In this document: positions 42,561 through 51,753 of the stretch, piece by piece
Position numbering within the stretch: the first letter of the stretch is position 1
How the letters are laid out: every line of letters begins with the position of its first letter
Assembly: GCF_001547995.1 (NCBI RefSeq)
Contig: NZ_AP014690.1
Span: 2,415,001 to 2,479,000 of the forward strand
Source of the DNA: Asaia bogorensis NBRC 16594
GTDB lineage: Bacteria; Pseudomonadota; Alphaproteobacteria; Acetobacterales; Acetobacteraceae
DNA length: 64,000 bases
Reading direction: 5' to 3'
Notes under the pieces: model-generated
Database searches by the model: none
What the model was told of the DNA's origin: nothing
Seen by the model: only the letters and a program-made list of their open reading frames with translations
Translations under genes and position numbers: made by a program

Positions 42561-43630
42561 GACAGGGTCGATCCTTCGGGAAGAGGCGCCTTGTGGCACC
42601 CGGGAAAACAGGGGGCGGTAATCTGGTGCGAGTGGTGCCGGAACTGTCGCGGCGTGCAGCCACGCAGGCTTAGGAAAACCCGGTTGAAATTCGAGAGATT
42701 GCCAAAACCGGCCTCGAGACAGACCACCGTGATCGCATCATGTGTGGTGCTCAGAAGATGGCAGGCATGATCGATGCGCAAACGCTGCACAAAACTCATG
42801 AATGTCTCACCGGTGACCGCGCGAAACTGGCGCGAGAAACCCGATGCCGTCATACCCAGAGAGGCGGCAATATCTTCATGGCGCAACGTTGCCGGATCGG
42901 CAGATAAAAGCGCACGAACCAGCTGGTTGATCCTGACGGCGCCCGAGCCCCCCTGTGCGAGGGGGTCCTGCATTTTCTGGCAATTGCCGGAAAGGCGCCT
43001 CCAGGGGGAAGCTGCAAGACGCGCCATCAGGGCGATGCAATTAGCCAGACGCACACCGCTATCAGCGGCAGCACGCTCCATCGTGTCATCGGTCGAACCA
43101 TCCGGCGTGCAAGGCTGCTCGCCCATGGACTCCCCAACTGGGCCACCGAGATTTCTGAGCGCAAGACCGTTGGCGAGGGCTTGCGCGCCCGTAAACTCAA
43201 CGCCGTAGCGGGCATCAGCCAGCAGGCGCGTCAGGCCCGCGAGTTCAGGGCAGAGGGCGATCAACCCTTCTATCCAGCTCTGGCTGAACTGAAGCACCAC
43301 ATCACGGCCTTTCAGCACCTCCCCTTCAGCAAGCGGGCTGAACCATGCATGAGGCAGATCGGGGCCGACAAGCACCAGCTGACCGGCTTCAAAAGGGCCA
43401 ATATAATCACCGATCATTGCCCTGCCGGTCCCGCACGTGATCAGATGGAGCTCATATTCCGGGTGATGGTTCCAGCGGGCAATCGCCGCCGGATAATCGT
43501 GCTGATGCCAGCGGAAACTGAACGATTTCCGCTCCGGGATGAGTTCGAGCACGGCCGGATTGACGGCCCCACGCCCAACGCCACCCGATGGTCGTCTCGG
43601 CACTCTCGGATTATGCGCAGAAGACAGCAC
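42557..43630 (-). CDS. AraC-family transcriptional regulator of a polyol locus
   Basis: 357 residues. An N-terminal cupin-like sensing domain (about 35-110: SFSFRWHQHDYPAAIARWNHHPEYELHLI and DLPHAWFSP) is followed by a C-terminal AraC/XylS DNA-binding domain with two HTHs (about 255-340: HEDIAASLGMTASGFSRQFRAVTGETFMSFVQRLRIDHACHLL and VCLEAGFGNLSNFNRVFLSLRGCTPRQFR). The cupin motif HHPEYELH is the kind seen in regulators of sugar uptake. It lies between the polyol dehydrogenase and the SDR on the same strand, so it likely controls this three-gene unit. The inducer is unknown. Confidence 0.9.
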   Translation of the reverse strand: MLSSAHNPRVPRRPSGGVGRGAVNPAVLELIPERKSFSFRWHQHDYPAAIARWNHHPEYELHLITCGTGRAMIGDYIGPFEAGQLVLVGPDLPHAWFSPLAEGEVLKGRDVVLQFSQSWIEGLIALCPELAGLTRLLADARYGVEFTGAQALANGLALRNLGGPVGESMGEQPCTPDGSTDDTMERAAADSGVRLANCIALMARLAASPWRRLSGNCQKMQDPLAQGGSGAVRINQLVRALLSADPATLRHEDIAASLGMTASGFSRQFRAVTGETFMSFVQRLRIDHACHLLSTTHDAITVVCLEAGFGNLSNFNRVFLSLRGCTPRQFRHHSHQITAPCFPGCHKAPLPEGSTLS

Positions 43631-43663
43631 GTTGTTGTCTCGCTCAGGGGAAATGGCGGCGCG

Positions 43664-44701
43664 TCAGAGCGTGATCTGCAATTTGACATCCTCGGCGCGC
43701 CCCTCTGCCGCACGCTCAAAGGCGGCGATGGCGTCACCGAAGGGATAAGTACCGGAGACAAGCGGCTTAAGGTCGATACTGCCCGAGGCAATCAGGGCAA
43801 TCGCGCGATCATAGACATGGGCATAGCGGAAGATCGTCTCCATGCTCAGCTCCTTCGCCTGAGCCGCCACGATATCGAAAGCGACCTTGCGCGGCGGCAT
43901 GCCGACCAGAACGAGACGGCCACCGGGGCGCGTGCAGGCTATCGCATCGTCATAGGCGCTTTCGAAACCGCTCGCCTCGAACGTGACATCAACCCCCCAG
44001 CCCTCGCCGCAATGCAAGGCAATGCGCTCTGCTGCTTTCCCTTCTGCCAGATTGATCGGCACAATATTGGGATAAGCCCCGGCGATAGTGAGTTTGGGGG
44101 CCGAGAAATCGCTGATGAAAACCTGGCTTGCCCCGGAGGCCAGCGCCGCAAGCGCTGTCATGATCCCGATCGGCCCTGCTCCTGTAACAAGACAGACGTC
44201 GCCGGGCTGCAGGCGCGCCTTGACGCAGGCATGAACCCCGACCGCCAGCGGCTCGACCATCGCCCCTTCAGCAAAGCTCACACGATCAGGCAATTTGTAC
44301 GTGTAAGCCGCCGGATGCACGACAGAGGCGGTCAGGCAACCATGCACAGGCGGGGTTGCCCAGAAGCGCACTGCAGGGTCGATATTATACTGCCCCAGAC
44401 GGGAGGCACGCGATTGCGGGTCAGGAATGCCCGGCTCCATGCACACACGGTCACCGATTTTCAGCCCCGAGACGCGGCTGCCCAGCGCGGTGATGGTCCC
44501 CGAGGCCTCATGCCCGAGCACCATGGGCTCGCGCACGATAAACGGCCCGATGGCACCATGCGTATAGTAATGCACATCGCTCCCGCAGATCCCGACCGTA
44601 TGGATGGCAATACGCACATCATCAGGGCCAAGCGTGTCATCTAGGGCAATGTCCCGCAGCGACAGTTTGCTACGCTCTTCCAGAACCAGTGCCTGTGCCA
44701 T
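43664..44701 (-). CDS. Zinc-dependent polyol dehydrogenase (xylitol/sorbitol type)
   Basis: 345 residues from ATG 44701, which has AAGGAAT upstream; ATG 44749 would add 16. MDR enzyme with [21 protein letters not shown] (catalytic zinc Cys and the Asp/His pair) and GHEASGTI (Zn ligand), then [38 protein letters not shown] (NAD loop). The structural zinc Cys cluster is absent ([12 protein letters not shown] replaces it), as in xylitol/sorbitol dehydrogenase relatives. Likely oxidises a C5-C6 polyol to a ketose. It is first of a minus-strand unit followed by AraC and SDR genes. Palindromes at 44769-44797 lie upstream. Confidence 0.88.
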   Translation of the reverse strand: MAQALVLEERSKLSLRDIALDDTLGPDDVRIAIHTVGICGSDVHYYTHGAIGPFIVREPMVLGHEASGTITALGSRVSGLKIGDRVCMEPGIPDPQSRASRLGQYNIDPAVRFWATPPVHGCLTASVVHPAAYTYKLPDRVSFAEGAMVEPLAVGVHACVKARLQPGDVCLVTGAGPIGIMTALAALASGASQVFISDFSAPKLTIAGAYPNIVPINLAEGKAAERIALHCGEGWGVDVTFEASGFESAYDDAIACTRPGGRLVLVGMPPRKVAFDIVAAQAKELSMETIFRYAHVYDRAIALIASGSIDLKPLVSGTYPFGDAIAAFERAAEGRAEDVKLQITL

Positions 44702-44768
44702 ATCGTCATTCCTTGCAGGTCCCGACATGCTCCAACGATACGCGAACATGACAGAACTGTTAGATATA

Positions 44769-44797
44769 ACGACGTCGTCTCATGAAATAGATCTATT
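44769..44797. promoter_or_regulatory. Two perfect palindromes upstream of polyol dehydrogenase
   Basis: ACGACGTCGT (44769-44778) and AATAGATCTATT (44786-44797) are each perfect palindromes, 8 nt apart, in an AT-rich stretch about 70-95 nt upstream of the dehydrogenase. The second can extend imperfectly to TGAA...TTCA. Likely regulator sites; they also precede the divergent GH32 gene by about 200 nt. Confidence 0.4.
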
Positions 44798-44998
44798 ATT
44801 CACAAAATCCGATGATTTTTTGCGTGAGCAGAACACCACTCCGTGATTTTTGATCTGGGCGCGAGCCTCTGTGGGCAGGCACCGCATTCACCCAAGGCAC
44901 TGCGTAGGGACCCGGTTTGGCGCTGCGCCATCGCTGACCTATGCTGGTTTTCCATCGGGGGGCACCTCGGCCTTCCTCCAATGCCGACAGAAAGAGTT

Positions 44999-46705
44999 AT
45001 GATGACCGAGCGTCCCGTTTTCCCCGGATTGAGCCGCCGACGGGCCCTCGCTTCGCTTGTCGCGACCGGAGGTGGCCTGATGGGAACGGCACTGGCGCAG
45101 GCCGCGCCCGGCCCTGTGGCGGCACCCAAGGCACCGGACAAGGAAAGAAAGGCCGAGCCGAACGCCTCGCATCCCTCCCCTGCCGACCAGCCAGGAGCCA
45201 CCGCCCATCCGGTCATTCGCACGCAAAGCGATGCCCTCTATCGCCCCACGATCCATTTCTCACCCGAGAGCGGTTTCATGAACGACCCCAACGGGCTTAT
45301 TCATGATGGATCGGTTTTTCATCTCTATTATCAATATGACCCCCTTGCCCCCTATGCCGGTCACGTGCATTGGGGGCATGCGACGAGCAAGGATCTGTTG
45401 TCATGGCAGGACCAGCCGATTGCGCTCAATGAAACACCGGCTGGCGAGGCCTATACTGGATGCGCCGTGCTGGACGCACAGAACAGTTCAGGCCTGTTCA
45501 AGGAGGGGCAAGGTGGACTGGTTGCCCTCTACACCCGCGCCACGCCCAAGAAGCAGTCGCAATATCTCGCGATCAGTGAGGACGGGGGGCAGAGTTTCCA
45601 CGATATCGCCCAGAATCCGGTGCTCGATATCGGCAGCAACTCATTTCGTGATCCGCAGGTGATCTTTCACGAACCTACCCGGCAATGGGTCATGGTGGTT
45701 GCAAAGTCACGCCTGCATCAGATTGCATTCTACGCCTCCATCGATCTCCGACACTGGGTGCATCTCAGCGATTTCGGCCCGTCCGGCCTGTATGGCGTCG
45801 ATTATGAATGCCCCAATCTGATCGAGATTCCCGTTGAAGGCGGCGGGTCACGCTGGGTTCTGTTCATCTCGGTCAATCCCGGTGGGCCGACGGGGGGCAG
45901 CATCACCCAGTATTTCGTTGGCAGCTTCGATGGCAGTCGCTTCACCCCCGATGACACCGTGATCGGGCTGACGGATTTTGCCAAGGATGCCTATGCCCTT
46001 CAATGTTACCAGAACATGCCGGGCAAGCAGGCCGTCTCCATCGCCTGGCTCGGCAACTGGCAATACTGTCAGGAACTCCCGACACAAAGCTGGCGCGGCT
46101 GCATGACCCTGCCCCGGCTCATGACACTGCGCCATGACTCAGCCGGCTGGCTGCGCCTCGCCCAGGCCCCGAGAGGGCTGGAAACGCTGCGTGAAGCGCC
46201 CATCGCTTTCACCTGTCAGCGTCTGGCCGCCGGTGCCAGTGCCTCGGTGCCCCTCCCGCAAGGCGTGGCGCTCGAACTGGTCCTGAGTGCGACCGTTGAC
46301 CAGATGCCCCCTAATCTGCCGCTGGGGGACAAGGGGCGCACAGGTCGGTTCGTTATCGTGTTCGGCAATGATATGGGCGAGAACCTGACCGTTGGGTTTG
46401 ACGCCTTCAGCGGTCAGCTCTGGATTGACCGGGCCGATCTCAACGGTTTCAAGCAGCCTTTCTTTACCGGGCAGTTCTCAACCCCTCTCAATGCCGATGA
46501 CCGCCATTTCGACATACGTCTGGTGCTTGATGCCTGCACGCTTGAGGTCTTCGCCAATGGTGGCCTTTCGGTTGGAACCGCCTTGCTCTTTCCGGCCAAC
46601 CCGCTCAGCTTCCTCAAGCTTGAGGCGACGGGCGCAGGGGCAAGCATCGAGACGCTGGGCCTGTACCGGCTCAGGAAGGTCATGCCGCGCGAGACAGCCC
46701 TGTAA
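44999..46705 (+). CDS. Tat-exported GH32 fructan/sucrose hydrolase
   Basis: 568 residues from ATG 44999 (or 45002), with an AAAGAG site upstream; earlier ATGs add residues that are not signal-like. A twin-arginine signal (LSRRRALASLVATGGGLMGTALAQA) is followed by a Pro/Lys-rich linker. GH32 blocks: FMNDPNG with the nucleophile Asp (about residue 94), SFRDPQV with the stabilising Asp, and DYECPNL with the acid/base Glu, then the C-terminal beta-sandwich (LEVFANGG). Family members hydrolyse levan, inulin or sucrose outside the cytoplasm. The exported form fits scavenging of fructan or sucrose in a sugar-rich niche. Levanase or exo-fructosidase is most likely; exact specificity is not decided. 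Confidence 0.92.
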   Translation: MMTERPVFPGLSRRRALASLVATGGGLMGTALAQAAPGPVAAPKAPDKERKAEPNASHPSPADQPGATAHPVIRTQSDALYRPTIHFSPESGFMNDPNGLIHDGSVFHLYYQYDPLAPYAGHVHWGHATSKDLLSWQDQPIALNETPAGEAYTGCAVLDAQNSSGLFKEGQGGLVALYTRATPKKQSQYLAISEDGGQSFHDIAQNPVLDIGSNSFRDPQVIFHEPTRQWVMVVAKSRLHQIAFYASIDLRHWVHLSDFGPSGLYGVDYECPNLIEIPVEGGGSRWVLFISVNPGGPTGGSITQYFVGSFDGSRFTPDDTVIGLTDFAKDAYALQCYQNMPGKQAVSIAWLGNWQYCQELPTQSWRGCMTLPRLMTLRHDSAGWLRLAQAPRGLETLREAPIAFTCQRLAAGASASVPLPQGVALELVLSATVDQMPPNLPLGDKGRTGRFVIVFGNDMGENLTVGFDAFSGQLWIDRADLNGFKQPFFTGQFSTPLNADDRHFDIRLVLDACTLEVFANGGLSVGTALLFPANPLSFLKLEATGAGASIETLGLYRLRKVMPRETAL

Positions 46706-46767
46706 GCCTCGGCCACGCTATGATAAGGCGGTGATCCCGACGAACCAGACCGGAGCTATTCCCCCTC

Positions 46768-47202
46768 ATGTCCTTCACTGCCTGTCTTTTCGTCATGCTT
46801 GGCGGGGCCCTTGGCACGCTGGGGCGCTATCTCGTCTCTGTCGCGACCGCGCCCTATAGCCGCTCCATGCCGTGGGGCACGATCCTGGCCATCAATACGG
46901 TCGGGTCGTTCGTCATCGGTTTTTTCGGTACGCTGACGCTCGCCCATGGCCGCTTTCCCGTTTCAGAAAACATGCGGCTCTTTGTCATGGTCGGGATTTG
47001 CGGAGGGTACACCACCTTCTCGTCATTCAGCCTCCAGACACTGGATCTGATGCGTGCCGATGCATGGGGCCGCGCCATGCTCAACATCATTCTTTCAGCC
47101 GTGCTCTGCCTTGGCGCGGTATCGCTGGGGCATCATGCCGCCTCGAAGCTCAATGCCGGGGCCTTTCAGATTGCCCAGAACGAGACCGAAGAGGACGCCT
47201 GA
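46768..47202 (+). CDS. crcB: CrcB/Fluc fluoride ion channel
   Basis: 144 residues, four membrane helices. Hallmarks: GGALGTLGRYLVS near the N terminus, NTVGSFVIGFFG with the pore Asn, and GGYTTFSSFSLQTLDLMRA with the Phe-box and TTFS pattern of Fluc/CrcB channels. It dissipates cytoplasmic fluoride. It starts 63 nt after the GH32 gene; GGAG is about 12 nt before the ATG. A fluoride riboswitch is not visible in the short gap. Its stop is 80 nt from the convergent PLP-enzyme gene. Confidence 0.92.
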   Translation: MSFTACLFVMLGGALGTLGRYLVSVATAPYSRSMPWGTILAINTVGSFVIGFFGTLTLAHGRFPVSENMRLFVMVGICGGYTTFSSFSLQTLDLMRADAWGRAMLNIILSAVLCLGAVSLGHHAASKLNAGAFQIAQNETEEDA

Positions 47203-47281
47203 TATCCTGACGACCGTCCCGCCGGGTCAGAGCCTGGCGGGACACAGGGTTTGCCTTGTTCGCTCCCGCAGAGGCCATCCT

Positions 47282-48739
47282 TCAGGCTGAGAGCGCTTCG
47301 AAGCGGGCTGTCTGCTCGTCGCAGCGATAGATATCGGCCATCGGGTATGGCTGTCGCGCAAGCGTCGCCACCGCGTTGATGACCCGATCAACCTTCTCGT
47401 CGCTCATCAGAACGCTGAAGTTCAGCCGGGTCCAGCCGGGCTTTTCGATTTCATGACCCGACAGGATCTCGCGACGCAGGATTGCCGAGGCAGGCTCATC
47501 GATGGAGAGCAGACGATGCGCATAGGGCCCGGCGCAGGCACAGCCGCCACGTGCCTGAATACCGTAGCAATCGGACAGCAAGCGGGTGAAAAGCTGCTGA
47601 TGGATATGACCGCCGCGCTGATGATCGCGGATGCGCATGGAGAAAATCGGCAGAGCCGGCTTGTCGGGTGAGGCACCGATCAGTTCGATCTCTGCCACGT
47701 CGCCCCATGCCTTCAGCGCCCGCGCGCGCAGTTCGGCATGACGTTCATCCATGAAATCCTGACCGATGGCGTCCTTCACCAAAAATGCCAGCGCCGCACG
47801 GATATCGCCCACCACATTGGGTGTTCCCGCTTCCTCACGGTCGCTCACGCGATCGGAGTAATCATGCCCCCAGGGCGAGACAAAACGCACCGTCCCACCA
47901 CCGGGCAGGCTCGGACGTGTGATGGCCACGGCAGCATCACGAACGATCATTACACCCGAAGCACCGGGCCCGCCGACGAATTTGTGGGGTGATACGACCA
48001 CCGCATCGATCTGGGCAGGCGTTCCCGCTGCCATATCGATGGCGAGATACGGCCCACCGCCCGCATAGTCCCAGACCGAACGCGCGCCATGCGCATTGAG
48101 CAGGGTCGTGATGGCCGCGACATCGGTCAGGATGCCGGTCACATTCGAGGCTACTGAAAAGGCTGCCACCACCAGTCGTCCCGGGGTAAGGGATTCCAGC
48201 ACGCGGGCGAGCTCTGCCACATCAGGCCCACCTTGCACGGCCTCGCCAATCTCGATGATTTCCGCCCCGCTTTCGCGCCACGGGAGAATGTTGGAGTGAT
48301 GCTCGTAAGGCCCGATCAGAACGAGCGGTTTTCTGCCTTCAGCGACGGCCTGTGTAACGCCCATAAGGCTGACGAGACGGTTGATGCCTGACGTCGCACC
48401 TGAGCCGGTGAAAACAACGCTGTACGCCTCCGTTGCCTTGCAGAGCCGGGCGATATGAGCGCGCGCTGAGGCGCGCAGCCTTGTCATCATGCGCCCGCAA
48501 TAGGACGCTTGGGTATGACTATTGGCGTAGTAGGGCAGAACCTGCGTGAGGACGAAACTTTCGACCTGCTGAAGCGCACGTCCCGATGCCACGTAATCGG
48601 CATAGAGCAGCGGATGGTCGCCAAACGGCCCCGGCACAGGCACACCCTCACCAATGACCCCTTTGCGAAGCCCTGCCAGCCCCTCTTCGCCCTTCAGAGA
48701 AACGGCAAAATCATCGAGGCAGGTATCGGGGTTCAGCAT
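47282..48739 (-). CDS. Class-V aminotransferase-fold PLP enzyme (cysteine desulfurase/selenocysteine lyase-like)
   Basis: 485 residues. The N-terminal end holds YADYVASGRALQQVE and PYYANSHTQAS, the cofactor-fold opening. VVFTGSGATSGINRLV is the aldehyde pocket; DAVVVSPHKFVGGPGASGVMIVR has the PLP Lys (SPHK). A later region has ARGGCACAGPYAHRLL with a Cys-rich loop, where a desulfurase-type nucleophile Cys could lie. Members of this long class-V group are often annotated as cysteine desulfurases. AGGAG is upstream of the ATG and lies inside the 48749-48772 inverted repeat. Divergent from an Lrp regulator, which probably controls it; no isc or suf genes are near. Substrate unknown. Confidence 0.88.
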   Translation of the reverse strand: MLNPDTCLDDFAVSLKGEEGLAGLRKGVIGEGVPVPGPFGDHPLLYADYVASGRALQQVESFVLTQVLPYYANSHTQASYCGRMMTRLRASARAHIARLCKATEAYSVVFTGSGATSGINRLVSLMGVTQAVAEGRKPLVLIGPYEHHSNILPWRESGAEIIEIGEAVQGGPDVAELARVLESLTPGRLVVAAFSVASNVTGILTDVAAITTLLNAHGARSVWDYAGGGPYLAIDMAAGTPAQIDAVVVSPHKFVGGPGASGVMIVRDAAVAITRPSLPGGGTVRFVSPWGHDYSDRVSDREEAGTPNVVGDIRAALAFLVKDAIGQDFMDERHAELRARALKAWGDVAEIELIGASPDKPALPIFSMRIRDHQRGGHIHQQLFTRLLSDCYGIQARGGCACAGPYAHRLLSIDEPASAILRREILSGHEIEKPGWTRLNFSVLMSDEKVDRVINAVATLARQPYPMADIYRCDEQTARFEALSA

Positions 48740-48748
48740 GGTAATGGC

Positions 48749-48772
48749 TCCTGTGATCGGATGAACACAGGA
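48749..48772. promoter_or_regulatory. Inverted repeat spanning the PLP gene's ribosome site
   Basis: TCCTGTG (48749-48755) and CACAGGA (48766-48772) are perfect complements separated by 10 nt. On the minus strand the repeat contains AGGAG of the PLP gene's ribosome site, so a hairpin could hide it, or it could be an operator for the divergent Lrp protein. Confidence 0.4.
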
Positions 48773-48858
48773 TAGAGCGATGGAATGGTGGAAAACTCAC
48801 CCTATTTCATCTCAAATTATGCTTTATTTCTATCAAATGATCTGTTTTTCTCGGTTTC

Positions 48859-49308
48859 ATGGATCAGATAGACCGCGCCATCGTCCGAGCCCTCCAACAG
48901 GATTCATCGCTTTCCCAGCGGGGTCTGGCCGAAAAGGTCGGATTGTCGCAGAATGCCTGCTGGCGCCGTCTGAATGCGCTTCGAGCCAGCGGTGTAATCG
49001 AGGGAGAAACCGTCCGCCTGTCGCAAACGGCCATAGGGCTGGGTGTTACGGTATTCGTGATGGTACGTACACGCTACCACTCACGCGAATGGCTGAGCCA
49101 GTTTCGCGAGGCCGTTCTGGCCATACCCAATATCGTGGATTTCCACCGTCTGGCGGGTGATTACGACTACATGCTCAAGGTCGTCGCCAAGGACATGAAC
49201 GCATTCGACCGCATCTATCAGATGCTTATCAGCAAGGTAGAGTTGGACACCGTCACCTCCTATCTTTCGATGGAGGCTATCGCCGATAATCGTGACATGC
49301 CTGTGTGA
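48859..49308 (+). CDS. Lrp/AsnC-family transcriptional regulator
   Basis: 149 residues. Helix-turn-helix at about 15-60 (LQQDSSLSQRGLAEKVGLSQNACWRRLNALRASGVI), then the RAM/AsnC ligand domain (about 65-140: VFVMVRTRYHS, IVDFHRLAGDYDYMLKVVAKDMNAFDRIYQ). The short form and gene position, divergent from a PLP enzyme 119 nt away, are typical for a specific local regulator that responds to an amino acid. No clear ribosome site precedes the ATG. Ends before a long terminator hairpin shared with glgX. Confidence 0.92.
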   Translation: MDQIDRAIVRALQQDSSLSQRGLAEKVGLSQNACWRRLNALRASGVIEGETVRLSQTAIGLGVTVFVMVRTRYHSREWLSQFREAVLAIPNIVDFHRLAGDYDYMLKVVAKDMNAFDRIYQMLISKVELDTVTSYLSMEAIADNRDMPV

Positions 49309-49359
49309 TTGCGCAGGATGGAAAGGCCTTTCGCAACAGCCACGCTCACACATACAAAT

Positions 49360-49403
49360 ACTGATGATGGACAGACGCCCCAGAGGCACCGTCCATCATC
49401 AGT
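49360..49403. terminator. Strong bidirectional terminator-like hairpin
   Basis: ACTGATGATGGAC (49360-49372) pairs perfectly with GTCCATCATCAGT (49391-49403), 13 bp, with an 18-nt loop. It lies between the convergent lrp-like and glgX genes. On the plus strand TTTCC follows. Confidence 0.75.
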
Positions 49404-49421
49404 TTCCAGGCCAAAGAAGGC

Positions 49422-51554
49422 TCAGCTTGCTTCAGGTTTGGTGATCAGTTCGAACAGAAGAACCGAGCGCCCTGTCACGGTATAAACCTGCTCCTGCTCA
49501 AACAACTCGGATTCCAGCGCCTCGCCGTCATCTGGCCGGTTGGTGTCCAGCAGCAGCTTCCATTCGTCTCCTTCTGCCTTCGGCAGCGTGAACTCCACCA
49601 CATCGTGCCAGCTATTGAGGATGAGCAAGAGCGTGGCATCAGCGCCGCGACGCATGATACCGCTGGGCTGGGCCCGACCATCCAGCATGAGCCCGAAGCA
49701 CTGTGCCAGCGACCATTCATCCTGCTGCATGTCGCCACCGGACGCGCTGATCCAGGTCAGTTCCTTGACGTCGAGTTCAGGATTATAGGCCTCGGTCAGG
49801 AACCGGGCGCGACGCAGGATCGGGAAGCGTCGACGAAGCGCGAGAAGCCGCGTGGTGAACTTGGAAAGACGAGCCCCCCCTTCACTGAGACGCCAATCAA
49901 CCCAGGAGATGTCGTTATTCTGACAATAGGCATTGTTGTTGCCGCCCTGGGTTCTGCCGAACTCATCCCCCGCCACAATCATGGGGGTGCCTTGCGAGAA
50001 GATCAGGGTCGCCATCATGTTGCGGCACTGACGCCAGCGCACTTCGTTGATGGCTGCATCGTCCGTCTCACCCTCCACGCCGTAATTGCATGAGCGGTTA
50101 TCCGACGTGCCGTCCTTGCCGTCCTCTCCATTCGCCTCGTTGTGCTTCTCGTTATACGAGACGCAGTCCCACAGCGTGAAGCCATCATGAGCCGTGAGAA
50201 AATTGACACTGGCCCAGGCCTGACGACCCAGATGGTTGAACAGGTCAGGGCTGCCAAGCAGGCGCGGCGCCAATACATCAGCCTTGGCCTCGCCGCGCCA
50301 GAAATCGCGCACCGTATCACGGAACTTATCGTTCCATTCGGCCCAGCCGGGAGGAAACTGGCCAACCTGGTACCCGCCGGGACCAATATCCCAGGGCTCG
50401 GCGATCATTTTGAGATGGGTAAGGGTCGGATCCTGCTGGCAAATGCGCAGGAAGCCCGACTGACTGTCGAACCCGTCAACCTCGCGCGCGAGGATGGTGC
50501 CAAGATCGAAGCGGAAGCCATCCACACCGATTTCATTGGCCCAATAGCGCAGACTATCAACAACAAACTGTAATGATGCAGTTTTTGTCAGGTTGAACGT
50601 ATTACCAGTACCGGTATCATTAATATAGAATCTCTTATTGTCAGGCATGAGCCTGTAATACGTCGCGTTATCCAGCCCCTTGAAGGAGAGGGTCGGGCCG
50701 AGTTCGTTGCCTTCTGCGGTGTGGTTGTAAACCACGTCCATGACAACCTCAATGCCCGCCTCGTGGTAGGCGGCGACCATGCGACGTACTTCGGTCAGGG
50801 CATCATCCTGATCCGCAGCATAGCGCGTGTCAGGGGCAAAAAAGCCGATCGTGTTGTAGCCCCAGTAATTCGTAAGGCCCTTGTTCACCAGATACTCATC
50901 AGCGACGAAGCTCTGGATGGGCAGCAATTCGATTGTCGTGATGCCAAGCGATTTCAGGTGCTCGATCACATGGCGATTGGCCAGCCCTGCATAGGTGCCG
51001 CGCAGGCGCCGTGGAACGCGAGGATGATTGAGGGTGTAGCCCCGGACATGGGTTTCATACACCACCGTATCTGACCAGCGCGTACCCAGCGGACGCAGGT
51101 TCTGAGCGGCAGGATCGGTAATCACGCATTTCGGTATGTATGCTGCGCTGTCACGCTCATCGAAGCTCAGATCCTTGTCGGCATGGCCAATCTGGTAACC
51201 AAAGAGCGCAGGATTCCATTCGATCTCGCCAAAATGCTCACGCGCATAGGGGTCGAGCAGGAGCTTGTTCGGGTTGAAGCGGTGACCGGCATCGGGCTCG
51301 TAAGGGCCATGCACACGCAGGCCGTAGAGCTGCCCCGGACGCAGGTCCGGGACCCAGCCGTGGAAAACCTGATCTGTATATTCCGGCAGGCGAATCCGGT
51401 CTGTTTCCTTCTCGCCGTTCTGGTCGAACAGGCAGATCTCGACCGCCTCTGCATTGGCGGAGAATACGGCAAAATTGACGCCCTTACCGTCATAGACGGC
51501 GCCTCTCTCGGCGGGGCTTCCTTCCTTCAGGCGTTTCGCAAAAGAATCACTCAT
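49422..51554 (-). CDS. glgX: Glycogen debranching enzyme GlgX
   Basis: 710 residues from ATG 51554, which has GGAAAG upstream; ATG 51653 would add a 33-residue stretch unlike the family start (typically GxxxPxGAxxDGxGVNFAVFS). N-terminal CBM48-like domain (GAVYDGKGVNFAVFSANAEAVEICLFD). GH13 domain with VVYNHTAEG, DGFRFDLG (nucleophile Asp), AEPWDIGPGGYQ (acid/base Glu) and NFLTAHDGFTLWDCVSYNEKHNEANGEDG (GlgX-specific). It cleaves alpha-1,6 branches of phosphorylase-trimmed glycogen. Divergent from glgA-glgB-treZ-treY across 199 nt. No glgP or glgC in the window. The assignment is firm. Confidence 0.95.
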   Translation of the reverse strand: MSDSFAKRLKEGSPAERGAVYDGKGVNFAVFSANAEAVEICLFDQNGEKETDRIRLPEYTDQVFHGWVPDLRPGQLYGLRVHGPYEPDAGHRFNPNKLLLDPYAREHFGEIEWNPALFGYQIGHADKDLSFDERDSAAYIPKCVITDPAAQNLRPLGTRWSDTVVYETHVRGYTLNHPRVPRRLRGTYAGLANRHVIEHLKSLGITTIELLPIQSFVADEYLVNKGLTNYWGYNTIGFFAPDTRYAADQDDALTEVRRMVAAYHEAGIEVVMDVVYNHTAEGNELGPTLSFKGLDNATYYRLMPDNKRFYINDTGTGNTFNLTKTASLQFVVDSLRYWANEIGVDGFRFDLGTILAREVDGFDSQSGFLRICQQDPTLTHLKMIAEPWDIGPGGYQVGQFPPGWAEWNDKFRDTVRDFWRGEAKADVLAPRLLGSPDLFNHLGRQAWASVNFLTAHDGFTLWDCVSYNEKHNEANGEDGKDGTSDNRSCNYGVEGETDDAAINEVRWRQCRNMMATLIFSQGTPMIVAGDEFGRTQGGNNNAYCQNNDISWVDWRLSEGGARLSKFTTRLLALRRRFPILRRARFLTEAYNPELDVKELTWISASGGDMQQDEWSLAQCFGLMLDGRAQPSGIMRRGADATLLLILNSWHDVVEFTLPKAEGDEWKLLLDTNRPDDGEALESELFEQEQVYTVTGRSVLLFELITKPEAS

Positions 51555-51753
51555 GAGTTTCTTTCCATCCTGACCCGTTAGACCGGCATTTTCCCTATCT
51601 GCACCCGGGTTCGAGGGGCCTAACGCTATGGAAAGGGAAAGTGCTGATAACATAAACGCGAGCGGTTAACGATTTCAGATGCGAAGCGTTTCACAAGTAT
51701 TAGCATCCAAATGGCTCTGCAATTTCTTCCCGATTTCCCAGACGAGGCTCGCC

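Noticed and set aside
43181-44644. 487-codon plus-strand open frame
   Set aside because: It is antisense to clear AraC and polyol dehydrogenase genes, which is typical of GC-rich antisense frames.
46706-46767. Fluoride riboswitch upstream of crcB
   Set aside because: Only 62 nt separate crcB from the previous gene, and I found no convincing match to the crcB RNA consensus.
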